64,000 nt of DNA, taken from positions 1,178,001 to 1,242,000 of the forward strand of contig NC_077224.1 in the NCBI RefSeq assembly GCF_024763615.1, in the 5' to 3' direction. This document shows, piece after piece, positions 32,400-45,079 of this stretch. The DNA is from Phlebotomus papatasi. Taxonomy: Eukaryota; Arthropoda; Insecta; Diptera; Psychodidae. Within the stretch, counting starts at the first letter, position 1, and each line of letters opens with the position of its first letter. The notes beneath the pieces were generated by a model, which saw nothing but the letters and a program-made list of their open reading frames with translations, was not told where the DNA came from and ran no database searches. The position numbers were made by a program, and so were the translations under genes.

Positions 32400-33370
32400 C
32401 CCTGTAGCTGATCGGCCGCAAATTTTCACAGTAACAGAAAAATCCATGGAATTTGTCTTCTATTTTTCCGCGAGTTTCCGTGGAAATAAACGCTAATATT
32501 CCGCTTGGAATTCTGCGGAGTTACCAGCTTTTTTTCGCGTGGATTTCCTAGAAAAAAAGTCCGAGGAATTTTCTTGCAACATATCTGAGAGCATTCCCTG
32601 GAAATTGATTCAAAATTTCCTTTGAATATTCCGAGTATATTTTCTGATATCTTTCCGACCAAGACTCCATGGAAGTAAGCGCGAAAATTCTGCAATTATT
32701 TTTCGCCCTGACGCTATAATTCTTGCGAGCTAGACATACTCAAATGAACGATATGGTAGCAATATTTTCAATTCAAAAGTAGAACAATTGAGTGTTCGTC
32801 TGATAGATGAACACTCTCCAAGTTCTAAGCTGCCAATTGGCACTGATCGTCCATATTTGTGGATGATTTTTTTCTGGAAATTCTCTATGAAAGTTCCACG
32901 AAATTTTTAATCAATTTTTAGAATTATTTTGAAGAAAAATATATTTAAAAAATTCACTGAAAAAGTCGTGGAATTCAGTAATATTAAACCACAGAAGCCA
33001 CTAAGGCCGTTGCATGGAAATTTTCACGGAGAATTTCGCGGAAATAAAGAGGATTTTTCCAAATTTTTAAAGAGCTGATTGCCGATTATACGTTAATAAT
33101 CCATAGGAAAAGCTGTGGAAATATTCGTCAGAGAAAAGTCCACGGAAACTCGCGGACATTTCTTATTAGACGGTCCTACACAGAGTTCCGCAAACGTCCA
33201 TGGAACGCTAGGAAGAAATTTAGCGTCAAATTCCATCTCAGAAGCTTACGCGGATTTTTAGCGGTAAAATCCAGGGAATTCCACGCGGATTTTTAGCGGT
33301 AAAATCAGCGGACATGGCAGAAAAGGCTGCTGGAAATCCAGTGGAATCGCTGCGGCCGTTGGCTATAGGG
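32400..33370 (+). repeat. R2 repeat, copy 1 (971 bp)
   Basis: Runs from CCCTGTAGCTGATCGGCCGC to CGGCCGTTGGCTATAGGG. The two ends are imperfect inverted repeats (CCCTRTAGCC). The body is full of GGAAATTCC and CCGCGGA-like words and near-identical to 41315-42286. The minus-strand ORF shared by both copies differs at several amino-acid-changing sites and looks non-coding. Confidence 0.85.
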
Positions 33371-34016
33371 AAGGAATTAAGAAGAAAGGTGCGAGAATTC
33401 GGCGAGAAGCCATTGGTTTAAAAAAAAAAACCAAAATCCCAGAAAAATCCCAATAAAATTATCTTTCCGAACATATTTTTGTTTTTTTTTTATATGCTGT
33501 GGTTAATTTTTGAGAGTCATTATTTAATGGGTCAATTTCAGCGTGCACATGCTTTATTTTGGAGGATCTTTTGAGTGATTTATTAATCGGTTTAAATCTG
33601 TTGATAATCGGTAAACGGTAAATGAGGCAAAAATACTTTTTGAGGTATAGCGTCTAAGTTACGAGTTCGAGCACTTCCCAAAGCCTGGGACCTGGGACGC
33701 TTTGCCATTTATAAAGGATTAGTAACAGTAATCAGATCCTGATCAATATCCTACAAGGAACAAAATTATACGAAAGATAGTGTGTGGAATAATTTCCCTT
33801 TGCCTCCAGCAAATGCGGGTTCTGTCATATGACCAATTATGACATTTTTTAAAAATTCGAGATTTCAACTTTTCAGGATTTTAGCTTTTCCAAAGAACAA
33901 TATGGACAATCTGTGATTTTTTCTTGAATTGTTTAGAGCCGATAAAAAATCAAGTCTTGTGAATGACTACAAACTCTAAGGATACCAAAATCTACGATAT
34001 TTTTTGTAGGACCTTA
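33371..34016. repeat. R3 repeat fragment with unassigned flanks
   Basis: 33575-33710 is an inverted R3 copy (AATCGGTAAACGGTAAATGA, ACTTTTTGAGGTATAGCGTC, GGGACGCTTTGCCA), matching 55186-55330. The flanks are AT-rich and unassigned. Confidence 0.6.
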
Positions 34017-34424
34017 GGGGAAGTGTGCCAAATTTCGGCCAGCTTCTTATTTCGGCCACTTTGAGTGTAATTTCGGCCAATCAAATAAATTAATTAAAAT
34101 TATATATGTTATCTTCGAAGAGTCAATGAATTCATTTTGCTTTTAAATATTTATTCACTTTAGGATGTGGTAACACAAAGATCGTTAAATTTTAGGTATA
34201 ATTTGAATTTAAATTGTGTTGTAAAAACTCAGTGTGGAAAGAGTCTTACAAAAAATGTGACAGGTGACTTGTGTTTCTAGCAATTTGTAATTTTTGTTTT
34301 TTTTATAGTATGGGGCAGTTTTCGTCAGCTTTAAGACTCATTTAGCAAATGTTTATGAACTTAAACATATTTAAGTTAACTGAGTACGGCTCTCTTTGGT
34401 ATTTTGAATGTACAGGACTTGCCC
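34017..34424. mobile_element. 408 bp TA-flanked MITE (GGGGAAGTGTGCCAAATTTCGG)
   Basis: Left end GGGGAAGTGTGCCAAATTTC with TTTCGGCCA repeated three times; right end ACAGGACTTGCCC. TA flanks at 34015-34016 and 34425-34426. The right end is weaker than the left. Confidence 0.55.
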
Positions 34425-35589
34425 TATATTTTAATTTATTATCCCAAAATTTCATATTTTCAAAAGTAATGGATATCTGAAACTACCCCAGCCTGAAAGA
34501 TAAAGAAGGACAGGTCTCACTTCTTAGTCAGTACATAAACACAAGCAAAACATCTGCTTTGCTAGCTTTGCGATTTTTTTTAAGGCTGAAACTAACTTAA
34601 AATAATTTAAATATTTAAATAATTTTACCAAATAATTAAACTACCTAAAAGTGATTTTTTCTGCAATTCAACCAGCAAATTTCCGCCAATTAGTGTCCAA
34701 TTGTAGGGATTTATGCATGAATTGGTGTCAAAAAGAGTGTATATACCTCCCTCAGCATGGCACTGAGTTAATTTCTAATTACACATCAATTGCAAACCAA
34801 TTTTCTCGTTGTCAATTTGTTTGTTAGTGAAAATTAATGGGTTAGCATTTGACTTTGATTCTTCAACTTGTCCCTCTTTATGCAAAAGAGTTCACTTTCA
34901 CGCATACACACAGATTGTAATGATTCCCTCTTGCTCTAATTAATTGTGATGTTTAATCAATGTGATCTTCGTGAGTGCCTTAATTGGGTCACGCATTTTC
35001 AACTCATGCTATTTGCGGGGAAGAGCATTTTTGGATTATGTTGGGGATATCACAATTACATGTTAGTTCCTTCCATCACATTCAATTTTCCTTCTTTCTT
35101 CACGTCAATCGAACAATTACTCATGCTTTTTTTTTGCCCTTACAAATTCACCCTTTTTCTTGTGGTAATTATTCCTTTTTCATCGACATTTTGGGGCCAG
35201 AATAGAACGAAAGAGAAAATTGGATTAAATTGGGGAGAGAAGGTATATGAAGCAACTTCTGGAATTTATTCTGCATAGTATAAATTTTCTTTTCTGGATA
35301 AATTCACAAAATTCCCAACAAATCACGATAGGTTGTAAACCATTATGAATTTGGTGAAAAGGCACAAAAAAATTGGAATGGGCAAATTTATTATGAAAGA
35401 ATTTAAGGAAATGAACTAATGTTAGTTGCTTCCTGTAGGAGTTTAAAAAGTTCTTTGGCAAGTTAATGGAATTTCTTTTTGAAACTGATACCAATCTCAT
35501 TTGTTTTACAACTTTGAAAGAAGCTTAATGAACATTGCAAACATTCATATTTCTGGATATTTAAATATAATATTATGATGGTGATTATT
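34425..35589. other. Apparently unique stretch with many homeodomain-type AATTA sites
   Basis: Free of the repeats seen elsewhere. 34680-35060 is dense in CAATTA, TAATTG and ATTAATT words (for example ACCAATTTTCTCGTTGTCAA, GCTCTAATTAATTGTGATG). Candidate regulatory DNA; open frames at 34946-35278 have no recognisable product. Confidence 0.35.
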
Positions 35590-35593
35590 TTAA

Positions 35594-35733
35594 CCCTTTA
35601 AGGACGAGAAGGTCACAAAATGAGGGTCTGTAAAAATCACTTTTTCGGACTTTTTAGACCAAAATATAGCTTGAGAAGCTGTAGGAAAAATTCCATTTTT
35701 GGGTCACCGGTGACCCAATCGTCCTTAAAGGGT
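35594..35733. mobile_element. 140 bp piggyBac-like MITE with a 16-base palindrome
   Basis: Ends CCCTTTAAGGACGA and TCGTCCTTAAAGGG, flanked by TTAA at 35590-35593 and 35734-35737. Contains the perfect palindrome GGGTCACCGGTGACCC at 35701-35716. Bases 35811-35950 hold a decayed element end similar to 15813. Confidence 0.85.
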
Positions 35734-35998
35734 TTAACTTTTGAGTTTCAAAAGTAATCTTATAACTAAAATATTTTGAGTTATTATTAAGCATATTGGA
35801 ATATAAGGGAAATTAGGGCAGCAGTAAACTCGGGGTAGTTAAACTCTGATTTTATAATTTGATAGATTTCAGAAAATTAGGCCTAGATACTAGAACTTGT
35901 CCACTAAAAAAATGGTCGACATTAGTTCAAGTAGTGCCAGTATTTTTTTTAAAGTTGTAAAATTTGATTTTTTTCTCAGGATAAATTAATTATTTATT

Positions 35999-36309
35999 GG
36001 GGATCTCAGTGGCGCAATAGGCAAGACCGTCGGACGGTGAGATCTCTGGCTCGACTCTCTCACAGTTGTTAGTTCAAGTCCCGCCCCGTTGCAAATAACT
36101 GAATGTTCAGAAAAAGACATTTCAACTGTGATAAAACGTAATAAAATGCACTGCATCAGCCCAAAAAAACATCAGGAGCACGGAAGAAGCATTCACCACG
36201 AGGAAGACGTTTTTGGGCGACCTACGATCAGCAAATTCTTCAAATGCGATCACATTGTAATGATTGCATTGTAATACAAAAATAAAGTATCTCGACACGA
36301 TAATAAGAA
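35999..36309 (+). mobile_element. tRNA-derived SINE, copy 2
   Basis: A box TGGCGCAATAGG at 36010-36021 and a B box GTTCAAGTCCC (one change) at 36072-36082. The body is colinear with 9345-9661 and ends in an AATAAAGT tail. Perfect 12 bp duplication TAATTATTTATT at 35987-35998 and 36310-36321. Bases 36322-36560 are unassigned. Confidence 0.93.
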
Positions 36310-36560
36310 TAATTATTTATTTCGAACTCAATTTCGAATTTTCTCAACAACTATAATTAGATGCCAATTATTGTATAAACCCATGTTCACAATGAATTAC
36401 TAATTAAACATTAAACTTTAAAAATAAACTGATTAAATACTCTATTTCAAAGAGAACATAATATAAATCGAATTATTTTCAGTTTGTTCCTATCAAGGAG
36501 TTCAAAAATGAGATATCGCCATGTGAATTTCGATGACCCCTCCCCCTTAAGTGAATATTA

Positions 36561-36853
36561 CACTCGACTCTTCGTTATCCGGCTGACTTGGGGACAAAAT
36601 GACATTTTGGTTTTTTGAGTCTAGTCAACGTTTTTTATATTTTCTGCTGTGGGAATTTGTTTTCTGTCGAAAAACAACAGAATTTTCTTTGTGGTGTGTT
36701 TAGGTTTCATTTTGTAGCATGTCAAAAACTTTGATAAAATGAAAATAACACATTAATTCACTATGGACAAACTGCATGCTTCGTAAAAATCGTTTTGAAT
36801 ACATCAACCGTCAGCGTTTGGCAGCTGTCACCCGGATAACGAAGAGCCGTGTG
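36561..36853. mobile_element. 293 bp TA-flanked MITE (CACTCGACTCTTCG)
   Basis: Ends CACTCGACTCTTCGTTATCC and GGATAACGAAGAGCCGTGTG, flanked by TA at 36559-36560 and 36854-36855. No ORF. Confidence 0.88.
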
Positions 36854-37731
36854 TATCTCTAGGTGATTTTTAAGCCCCAGATCCCTATTATCGCTACAAA
36901 GCCAGATTTTTCCAGATTTCAAAGCTTTTGACAGATTTAGGAAAGGATGAAACGAATAATTTATTTTTCGGCAATGTTTTGAAAATATTTCTGCTGGGAA
37001 ATTCGTTCATAGCCACGAAATGTCCGAAAAAAATTCTTTATCGAATCCCAATCGGCAAAATATTACTCTTACTCAAAAATGACTGGTTTTGGTGAACAAG
37101 ATATGGTCAAAAAATTACCCCTGATTGGAATCTTAAAAACTAGTCGTATTCGCGTCGAATTTTAGTCAGAACATTACTCAAAATTGAGATAGTAATGACG
37201 GTATTTTTCGGAATAGTAATAATAATAATAACTTGAGTGATCCTATTTGCCATTTGACAAGTGAAATTTCCCCTCAGATATACCTAGTGAGGGGAAGATT
37301 TTTTATAGGGACACTAGAAGTCACTGGAAGAGCCCATTTTGACGCGTCATATTTTAGTCGTGGGGGAGTAATCTCAGAGTTATTACGACGCCAAGTGACT
37401 TTCGCAGTAACCGTCATATTATTCTCCACTTTCCGTCATTTGACTCTCTGACGACCGTCACAGGACCCGTTTTTGAAATCCAGAATACATATACATCTAA
37501 CTTTAATCTTACTCAAAATTACTCTTTGGGACTTTTCAATATCAAAGTTAAATTACCGAAAATTAGCTTATTAATCGTTGTGGTTAATTTTGTGGGTCAC
37601 CTGTCTGTTCTAGTCAAGTGAAGCTTTAAAAAGACAAGATTGTATGACATATAACAGAAAAATTATGGACAGTCATATCTGTAGCATACAAGCTAAGTCC
37701 CTGCCATTCTAGAGACAAATTTACGCTGGTA
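36854..37731. other. Unassigned sequence
   Basis: A short AAT run sits near 37218-37232, and a less AT-rich section at 37240-37470 has GAGGGGAAGATT and GTCATATTTTAGTCG text that I could not place. No supported gene. Confidence 0.4.
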
Positions 37732-37950
37732 GGGGAAAGCCCGCTACCTTCGAACGACGCGAGCTTCGGACAATTTAATTTTTTCCCTATGGTCCTTGTG
37801 GATTTCACCAAAGGATCATTTCTGAAAATTTGAGGAATTGGACTAGCTATTAAAATATAATATTATAATGGGCCAAATTCAATTATGAAACATTGAAAAA
37901 AAAATGATTTGTGCGAAGCATAAATCGTCTGAAGGTAACGCGCTTTCCTT
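37732..37950. mobile_element. 219 bp TA-flanked MITE (GGGGAAAGCCCGCTACC), copy 2
   Basis: Same length and arrangement as 16123-16341. Right end GAAGGTAACGCGCTTTCC, decayed at the last bases. Immediately to the right, AATTTGATAAGTATAGTAGA resembles inverted R1. Confidence 0.75.
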
Positions 37951-40026
37951 TATATTGAACAGGATTAATTTGATAAGTATAGTAGATTATAGGTCTTCCC
38001 CTAACGAGATGGGGATTCCGGAAATCGTCAGGAAAATACAATTTACTCAGGGAAGCTTATCAATTTTTTCCAGAGCTTTCGGCTTGGTCTCCAAGCCTTC
38101 ATCAATGGCTGGAGCAAAATGAAAAGAGCCATTCTTTATTCATCAATTCAGTATATCAATTTTTCTCTTACACTTACTCAAGTCTTTCAAATATTCTCTA
38201 AGATGGGGGCATTTTTTTTACAATTTTCTAGGATTTCTCCAACCCCGTTTTCACAATTTTCTTCACTTTTCTGACATTTTTCTGTGAATTTAATGAAACA
38301 TTTCACTTGCTGACTAATTTTCCCCCAGTCTCCTCTACAGTCAATTCATATCGGTATTTAAACAATGTATGCTTTCGTCCAAAATAACCAAAAATTCAAT
38401 GATATATCATAATTTAGAACATTTACCATGTATCATATTAAGTTTAGCTCACTAATAAAAATGTGTGAAAGATTTTGAAATATTTGCTGATAGGGTGTAC
38501 CTCGAAAAAAAAAATAATGTGACAAGATATATTTTATAATTCAACACAAATTTTGCAATGAAGAAAAATTTGTGTTTCATGATTTATTTTAAAAACAGAC
38601 TTTAACATCCCGCATTTGTGTCAGACTCTGTTTTTTTTCTTTCTTTTTCCTCATCACTTCTCACAAATGATCTCTGTCTCAACTTCCCGCCAAAGGCCAA
38701 AAAAATAATGTCTCCAATATTTAAGAACATCATCTTCAATCACAGCAAATTTTGGAGTTTTTTCTCTTCTCTCACAAAAATAAAAAAATACCACAAAAAT
38801 AGGAAAGGACAATAAAACAGTTATTGGGATATGTCATTTTATAAATAGGCACTTTGCTTTCAGAAATAAATTGCCACTGAATGTGAATAATTCTGTTTTA
38901 AAAAGAATTTTCTTTGGATTTTTTTTTGGCTTCCACTATTTTCTCATCACTTCTTTGTGCGCTTTTCAGCAGTATGGATTCTCGTTTGGATTAGAATAGA
39001 ACAACTGCTATATGTTGAGCTTCGAGATCCACAAAATTGTCCGATATTGAGTGTAATTTATGAAGTGTGACTTTTATTATATGTTTACGTACGGAAACTT
39101 GGCCAAAATTCCTATCTATTCACGTTTCATCTATATAGATTATATGGAAGTTAAACAGTTTTCTTTATACTTTTGAAGAAATTGCTAAATAAAAGTAGAT
39201 GGTAAGTTATCATCATTACTGCCATTAGAACTTTAAAGGCACAATGGCCCTCTTCATTGATTAAAAACCTAAATATGAAAAATGTTATGTTTTATTTGAC
39301 GAGGTTAATATAACAAATTGATTTTTGTTTTTATAATTTTAATCCTTCTGCGTCAAAATCTAATCCTTTATTACAACAAATTTGTTTCAAGTGAACTTTA
39401 AAATGAGAGGTTAAAATAGATTTACGGGCTACATATTTTTTCAATCTCATAAAAACTATGTCTAAATAATCAAAAATATTTTCCCGAAGTTTCAAGCAGT
39501 CAAAATATTATTCTAGAAACTGAAACCATTATATAGATATTTTCTGTAAGTTTGGCCAATCGACTCTGTCAACTTGCATCGGTTTATTTCAAAACTCTAT
39601 TTTTGAAGTCGATAGTCATTGTTAATCAAAATCCAATGTATTATTTCATGACCACATTTATATGTAGGCGGATTAGATTTGTTTAAACTAATCTTGAGCA
39701 AGTAATCGGGAAATAGAAGACCATTTCATATTTTTCCATGTTCCTTTAATGAATATGACCCATTTTTTTCAGGAATTTTGTGACTTAGAACTGGCTATTG
39801 AAGGTAAGATTCGTCAAAGGAATATGGGGAAAATATGAAGTGTTTAAAGCCAAAACGCGTGCGAAGTCTGAAAACCTTCCCCTACTACTCAAAATTTCAC
39901 AGTATGTGACACGAATCTTTATGAAGCGTTTTCACGAATTTATCCCCACATCTTTTTAGGTATTTTTGTTTCCTTTTGGCAAACATGCATTTTCTGGACA
40001 AATTTTAACAAAAATGAATGTGAATA
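37951..40026. other. Mostly unique, with a solitary MITE right end
   Basis: 39720-39882 matches the right interior and end of the GGGGAAAGTG supergroup (GAAGTGTTTAAAG, AAAACCTTCCCCTA) without a detectable left partner. 38600-38990 is T/C-rich and apparently unique. No ORF that I can support. Confidence 0.4.
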
Positions 40027-41007
40027 GGGGAAAGTGCCCATGCTTGATACTGTAAAATGATTTTCAAGGTTTGTGATTATTTTCTGATTAACAAACAAAC
40101 CGAAGCGATTCTTCCACTATGTCAAAAAAATGTCTCACTTTTTAGGTTCATAATCCCACCTCAAATAATTTCTGAAAAACCTTAGATTTTCCTCAAGAAG
40201 AAAATAGAAATTCAGTGGCGATTTTTATACAAGTTGGGTCCGGGGCCTTCATGTATAATAATTGATTCGACAATTCGGAGGCCCATTTTTACTATAAAAA
40301 TTCACCGGATAAAAAAATTGCACATGTAAATTTAGATGAAACTCTAATCTATTTGCTTAAATCGTTTGTACGACTGGTTATTAGTTTTAAAATCACTTTT
40401 ATGTAATTTTTCTAAGCCATATTTTTGTGACATTAGGGCGCTAGCGAAAACCATTTTTTCACTTTGAGTCCATGAAAATGTCATTCTCCAACCTTAAAAT
40501 TCAGGCAACAGGGTTGAAGATTATGTCAATTGTCGATAAAATTAACGGATTGCAATATGTGTAATTATGAAAGAATCACATCTAATGATAGAGTTGCCAC
40601 ATTTAAATTATCATTCATGGACCCTTCTTAAAATATAGGATGGACACAGGTAGAATTTATGAATTTGTCAACTCCCACAAAAACAGTGTTGACAAGTAAA
40701 AATATTTTTACATAAATATTAATACTGATGAACCCTCTATGTGCCTATGATAGCAATTTTCCTGAGCAGCGACATTAATTAAGAAATACTTATGAAATAT
40801 CATGTATCGAAATTACAGTTTTGGACCCATTTTTAATTTTTTCTTCCTGAAACTAGGAAAAAAAGAGCTGGGATCCTAATTTTTTTTAGGAAATGTGAGT
40901 CTTAGGACCAGCTATTAAAATATATTCACAGTCACAATTATTGATTAACGTAGGAAAAAAATAGTTATTATCAAGCTTGGATCGTATCAAGCATGGGCAC
41001 TTTCCCC
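40027..41007. mobile_element. 981 bp TA-flanked MITE (GGGGAAAGTGCCCATGCTTG)
   Basis: Ends GGGGAAAGTGCCCATGCTTG and its exact complement, flanked by TA at 40025-40026 and 41008-41009. The interior (GGTTCATAATCCCACC, CTTAGATTTTCCTC, CTTCCTGAAACTAGGAAAAA) is homologous to the interior of 51210-52884, although the inner terminal sequences differ. Confidence 0.9.
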
Positions 41008-41314
41008 TATGTGTATTTTTACGAAGTAAGCAATTCATATCAAGTTCTTTCAGTCCATTTTCTATTAAGCCGGAACTCCCTGTACTTCACTAATTTATTG
41101 CGGATTCAGCTCGATGCAGTCTACTTGGAAGCTTCAAGAACTGCTGCACTTAGGCCTCCTCAATTGACAATCGTCTTTGAGAAATTATCTTGAGAAAGAG
41201 GTTGTCTATTAAGGATTCATAAATAGGCTCAAAAGGAGGTCTAGGTGTAGCTGTTCCGTAATGGCATCTACACACTAGTGAAATTTATGTCTATATTTGA
41301 ATTTTTCCTACATC

Positions 41315-42286
41315 CCCTGTAGCCGATCGGCCGCAAAATTTCACAGTAACAGAAAATTCCCTGGAATTTATCTTCTATTTATCCGCGAGAGTTTCAGTGG
41401 AAATAAACGCTAATATTCCGCTTGGAATTCTGCGGAGTTATCAGCTTTTTTTTGCGTGGATTTCCTGGAAAAAAAGTCCGAGGAATTTTCTTGCAACATA
41501 TCTGAGAGCATTCCCTGGAAATTGATTCAAAAGTTCCTTTGATTATTCCGAGTATATTTTCTGATATCTTTCCGACCAAGACTCCATGGAAGTAAGCGCG
41601 AAAATTCTGCAATTATTTTTCGCCCTAACGCTATAATTCTTGCGAGCTAGACATACTCAAATGAACGATATGGTAGCAATATTTTCAATTCAAAAGTAGA
41701 ACAATTGAGTGTTCGTCTGATAGATGAACACTCTCCAAGTTCTAAGCTGCCAATTGGCACTGATCGTCCATATTTGTTGATGTTTTTTTCTGGAACTTCT
41801 CTATGAAAGTGCCACGAAATTTTTAATCAATGTTTCAAATTATTTTGAAGAAAAATATATTTAAAAAATCCACTGGAAAAGTCGTGGAATTCCGTAATAT
41901 TAAACCACAGAAGCCACTAAGGCCGTTGCATGGAAATTTCCACGGATAATTTCGTGGAAATATAGAGGATTTTTCCGAATTTTTAAAGAGCTGATTGCCG
42001 ATTATACGTTAATCATCCATAGGAAAAGCCGTGGAAATATTCGTCAGAGATAAGTCCATGGAAACTCGCAGACATTTCTTATTAGACGGTCCTATACGGC
42101 GTTCCGCAAACGTTCATGTAACGCTAGGAAGAAATTTAGCGTCAATTTCCATCTCGGAAGCTTACGCGGATTTTGAGTGGTAAAATCCAGGGAATTTCAC
42201 GCGGATTTTTAGCGGTAAAATCAGCGGACATGGCAGAAAAGACTGCTGGAAATCCAGTTGAATCGCCGCGGTCGTTGGCTATAGGG
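41315..42286 (+). repeat. R2 repeat, copy 2 (972 bp)
   Basis: Runs from CCCTGTAGCCGATCGGCCGC to GTCGTTGGCTATAGGG, colinear with 32400-33370 with only scattered substitutions. Bases 41010-41314 are unassigned. Confidence 0.88.
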
Positions 42287-44162
42287 TCAGCGTAGGAAAT
42301 TTGCTTCGATATGGACATAGTTAAAAAAGTTGTTCGAGCAGTAAAATTGTTTTTTCGGATGAAGGTTCTACATGAAGATAATAAAAACGAGATAGGGAGC
42401 TTCTGAAGAAATATCTAAAGGAGTAAAAGTTTACACTTTAGTTTAATGTAATGAAAATTGATGCAGAAATGCAGAGCTCTGATTTTTTTTAAGCTAGCTG
42501 AATATAAACGTGTGAACTTTGTTTAAATTTCGGGACTACTTTAATCTAAGCTGATCATGTAAACACACTCATTGACATGGGTATTTTTTCAAAATGCACA
42601 ACTTGGTGTAAATATTACAGAAAAAATTAATTTATGTTTGGGGCCCCTTGAAGTGGTTAACTTTGCAATCATTCTTTCTAAAACACAAATTTACTTATCC
42701 ATTTTTTTTTGTTTTTCGCATCTATTAAATTACTTTCTCCTTTCTTTCTTTTTCCTCAAGCCTTTACGTCTTTTTCTTTATTTCTTTTGGCACTGACTGG
42801 GATTAATAAATCGTCCTACTGGGAAATTTTTCTTTTTCACATCCTTTTTGTCACATGCAAGGTGGAAACAACCAACAACTTCAACTGTTCCTGTTTTACG
42901 ACAATTTGCATGTATTGGATGGGGATTTATTGCAAAATAAAACGGAAAAAAATGTGGGATGAATTCTTTGGCTACAGACCAGCGGTTTAATCGTCTTGCT
43001 GCTCGATCCAGGCATTTTCAACACTTTTCCTCTTCCTTTACACTTTCAGCCAGAATCCGCTCTCCTCCAGGTCACACAAAACAATTGATTTCTCTCGTAG
43101 AAAGTGTCTTGTTCTTAATTTAGAATCTCACATTTAGCGACTAATTGTCTGCGAATTTTGCCTTTTGCATTTTTTTTTAACAATTGTGGGAAAATTTTCC
43201 TGGTCACTCTGCGGGATTTCCTTCGGATCACCCTCTGGCCTCACCCACAAAACACTTGCCCCGGGGTAGAAGTTTTGTTTAGAGCAGAACTTCACTGACT
43301 CACACGATCGATTTTCAATTACGTGCATGAATTTTAACGTGAGTTGAACACTCGATGGTTGCCTTCTTTTTTTTATTTTTATTATTTATTTTATGGAGTT
43401 TTCCAGACCTTTCCCGCACTTCCTGTATCATCCACAGCAACCAATAACACTTTTTTTTTGTGATACCTAATATCACCCTATCCCAATTCTCCCTTTCTGT
43501 TTAATAATTTAAATATACGTTCTACCGAAAATTACCTATCTCGAGCCATTTGTAATAACACGCGGATTTAATTTTGATTAGCACACAAGAATTATATTTC
43601 AGCTCATTCAACTTTTTCAGTGTTCACTGGCCGATGATCGCAGCTCAACTGAGTGGGAAATGTTCTCCAATTGTGTGACCACCCAAAAGCCGTTGAGCAC
43701 ACTTCTTTTTCAGATAGTAAAGCACATCAAAATTTATTTGTGGTCATGAGAAACGGCGCGACAGTCACGATTTCTTAGTGAGTGTGTGCACAAGACACAA
43801 TCAATTATTTATATTAATTTATTCCTTAATTCGATCCTATATTTCCACCCCAAAACATCTGATAAACTCTAGTTTTATTCGATTGAAATAGCAAGGGGTG
43901 TTTTTTTATATATAAATTCAATTTTTATAATTCGTTTTTATTAGAATTTGCAGTCTTGGTTTAATTTTACTTTATTTTTTTTTGGAATTGCAACAGGGCA
44001 AGATTAAAAAAAATAGAAGACTTCAAAATTGAAGAGTTATAATCATTTCCGAATATTGAACTTGTATGAATGTTAAGTGAGATTATTTTGTAGTCACTGC
44101 TATTGTAATGTAGCAATTTAGTCAACTACTTCAGATCGATCTCATATTGAACGCAATGTCAC
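42287..44162. other. Apparently unique, less repetitive stretch
   Basis: No TIR pair or repeat match. 42985-43130 and 43600-43800 are less AT-rich; on the minus strand near 43652 CCCACTCAGTTGAGCTGCG has an initiator-like TCAGTT. This could be regulatory or a first exon. No coding exon is recognisable. Confidence 0.3.
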
Positions 44163-44300
44163 TCTATACATTGGGAACAGTTTTCGTCAAAAATTGTATT
44201 TTTGACAGAATTTTGACGTTCCCATCTACAGAGAAGTGCAGACAATTTCTTTCAAAAAAAGCATTTTTTGATGAAAATTGCTCCCAATCTGTAGAGACCT
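44163..44300. mobile_element. MITE family T (CTATACATTGGGAACA), copy 1
   Basis: Left CTATACATTGGGAACAG and right GCTCCCAATCTGTAG form inverted ends with TTTCGTCAAAAATTG and GATGAAAATTG inside. Other copies are at 44495-44677 and 52128-52259; fragments of the same words lie at 44380-44470 and 44725-44785. Confidence 0.72.
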
Positions 44301-44494
44301 TTACAGAATAATAACCATAAATGTAAATCCGATTGATAAAAGATAATTTTACAACTTTCCTTCGTAGGAGTTCATGTTCTTTACACATTAGGAGAAATTT
44401 CCATCAAAATGGAGCATTTTGACGCAATTTACGAGTTCATTTTTTAAGGCCTCTACACACTAGGAGCATTTTCTTTAAAAAATGCCTTAAGGTG

Positions 44495-44677
44495 TCTACA
44501 CATTGGGAGCAATTTTCGTCAAAAATTACGTTTTTGACAGAAATTTGACGTTTCCTCCTACAACGCTGCAGGGAATTTCTTTCAAAAATCGAAATTTCGA
44601 ATTAAACTTCGAAAAATCGAAGTTTAATTTTCGACAAAAAAGCAATTTTTGACAAAAATTTCTCCCAATGTGTAGAG
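44495..44677. mobile_element. MITE family T, copy 2
   Basis: Ends CTACACATTGGGAGCAATTT and AATTTCTCCCAATGTGTAG. The interior has an extra inverted AATTTCGAATTAAACTTCGA-type hairpin. Bases 44678-45079 are unassigned apart from family T fragments. Confidence 0.78.
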
Positions 44678-45079
44678 GCCATTATTTTAAAAAAAATTCC
44701 CTTCTTGTAAGCAGAAACGTCAGAATTTTTTAAAAAAAAAGGAAATTTTTGACGAAAATTGCTTCTAGTATGTTGACACCATTAGCGATTTACTTCAAAA
44801 TTTTGAAATTTGTCGAAAATGTCTCACAATGCCTTTAGAATTAAAAGTTTAATTTTTCTTTATTTATATAGATATAGATAACCTTTAACGTTCTATTTAC
44901 GAAACAATACAGAATAGTGGCATAAGTCGATAATAACCAGATTTTAAGAAATGCACTTCAAAATTTAGTAATTCGAAGTAAATCGTGTCAAAATGCTACA
45001 TTTTGACGAAAAGTGTTTTTGTTTTTTTGTCTGTCAATCCTTGGTTAATTTCCGAACGATCAGTGATATACATGATGAA

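Noticed and set aside
32426..32695. Minus-strand ORF in R2 copy 1, with a similar ORF at 41394-41612 in copy 2
   Set aside because: It looked conserved, but most differences between the two copies change amino acids, the composition follows the GGAAATTCC repeat, and no domain is visible.
37904..38122. ORF following the MITE at 37732-37950, suspected retroelement piece
   Set aside because: It starts inside the MITE end and R1-like sequence, and the remainder matches no family that I recognise.
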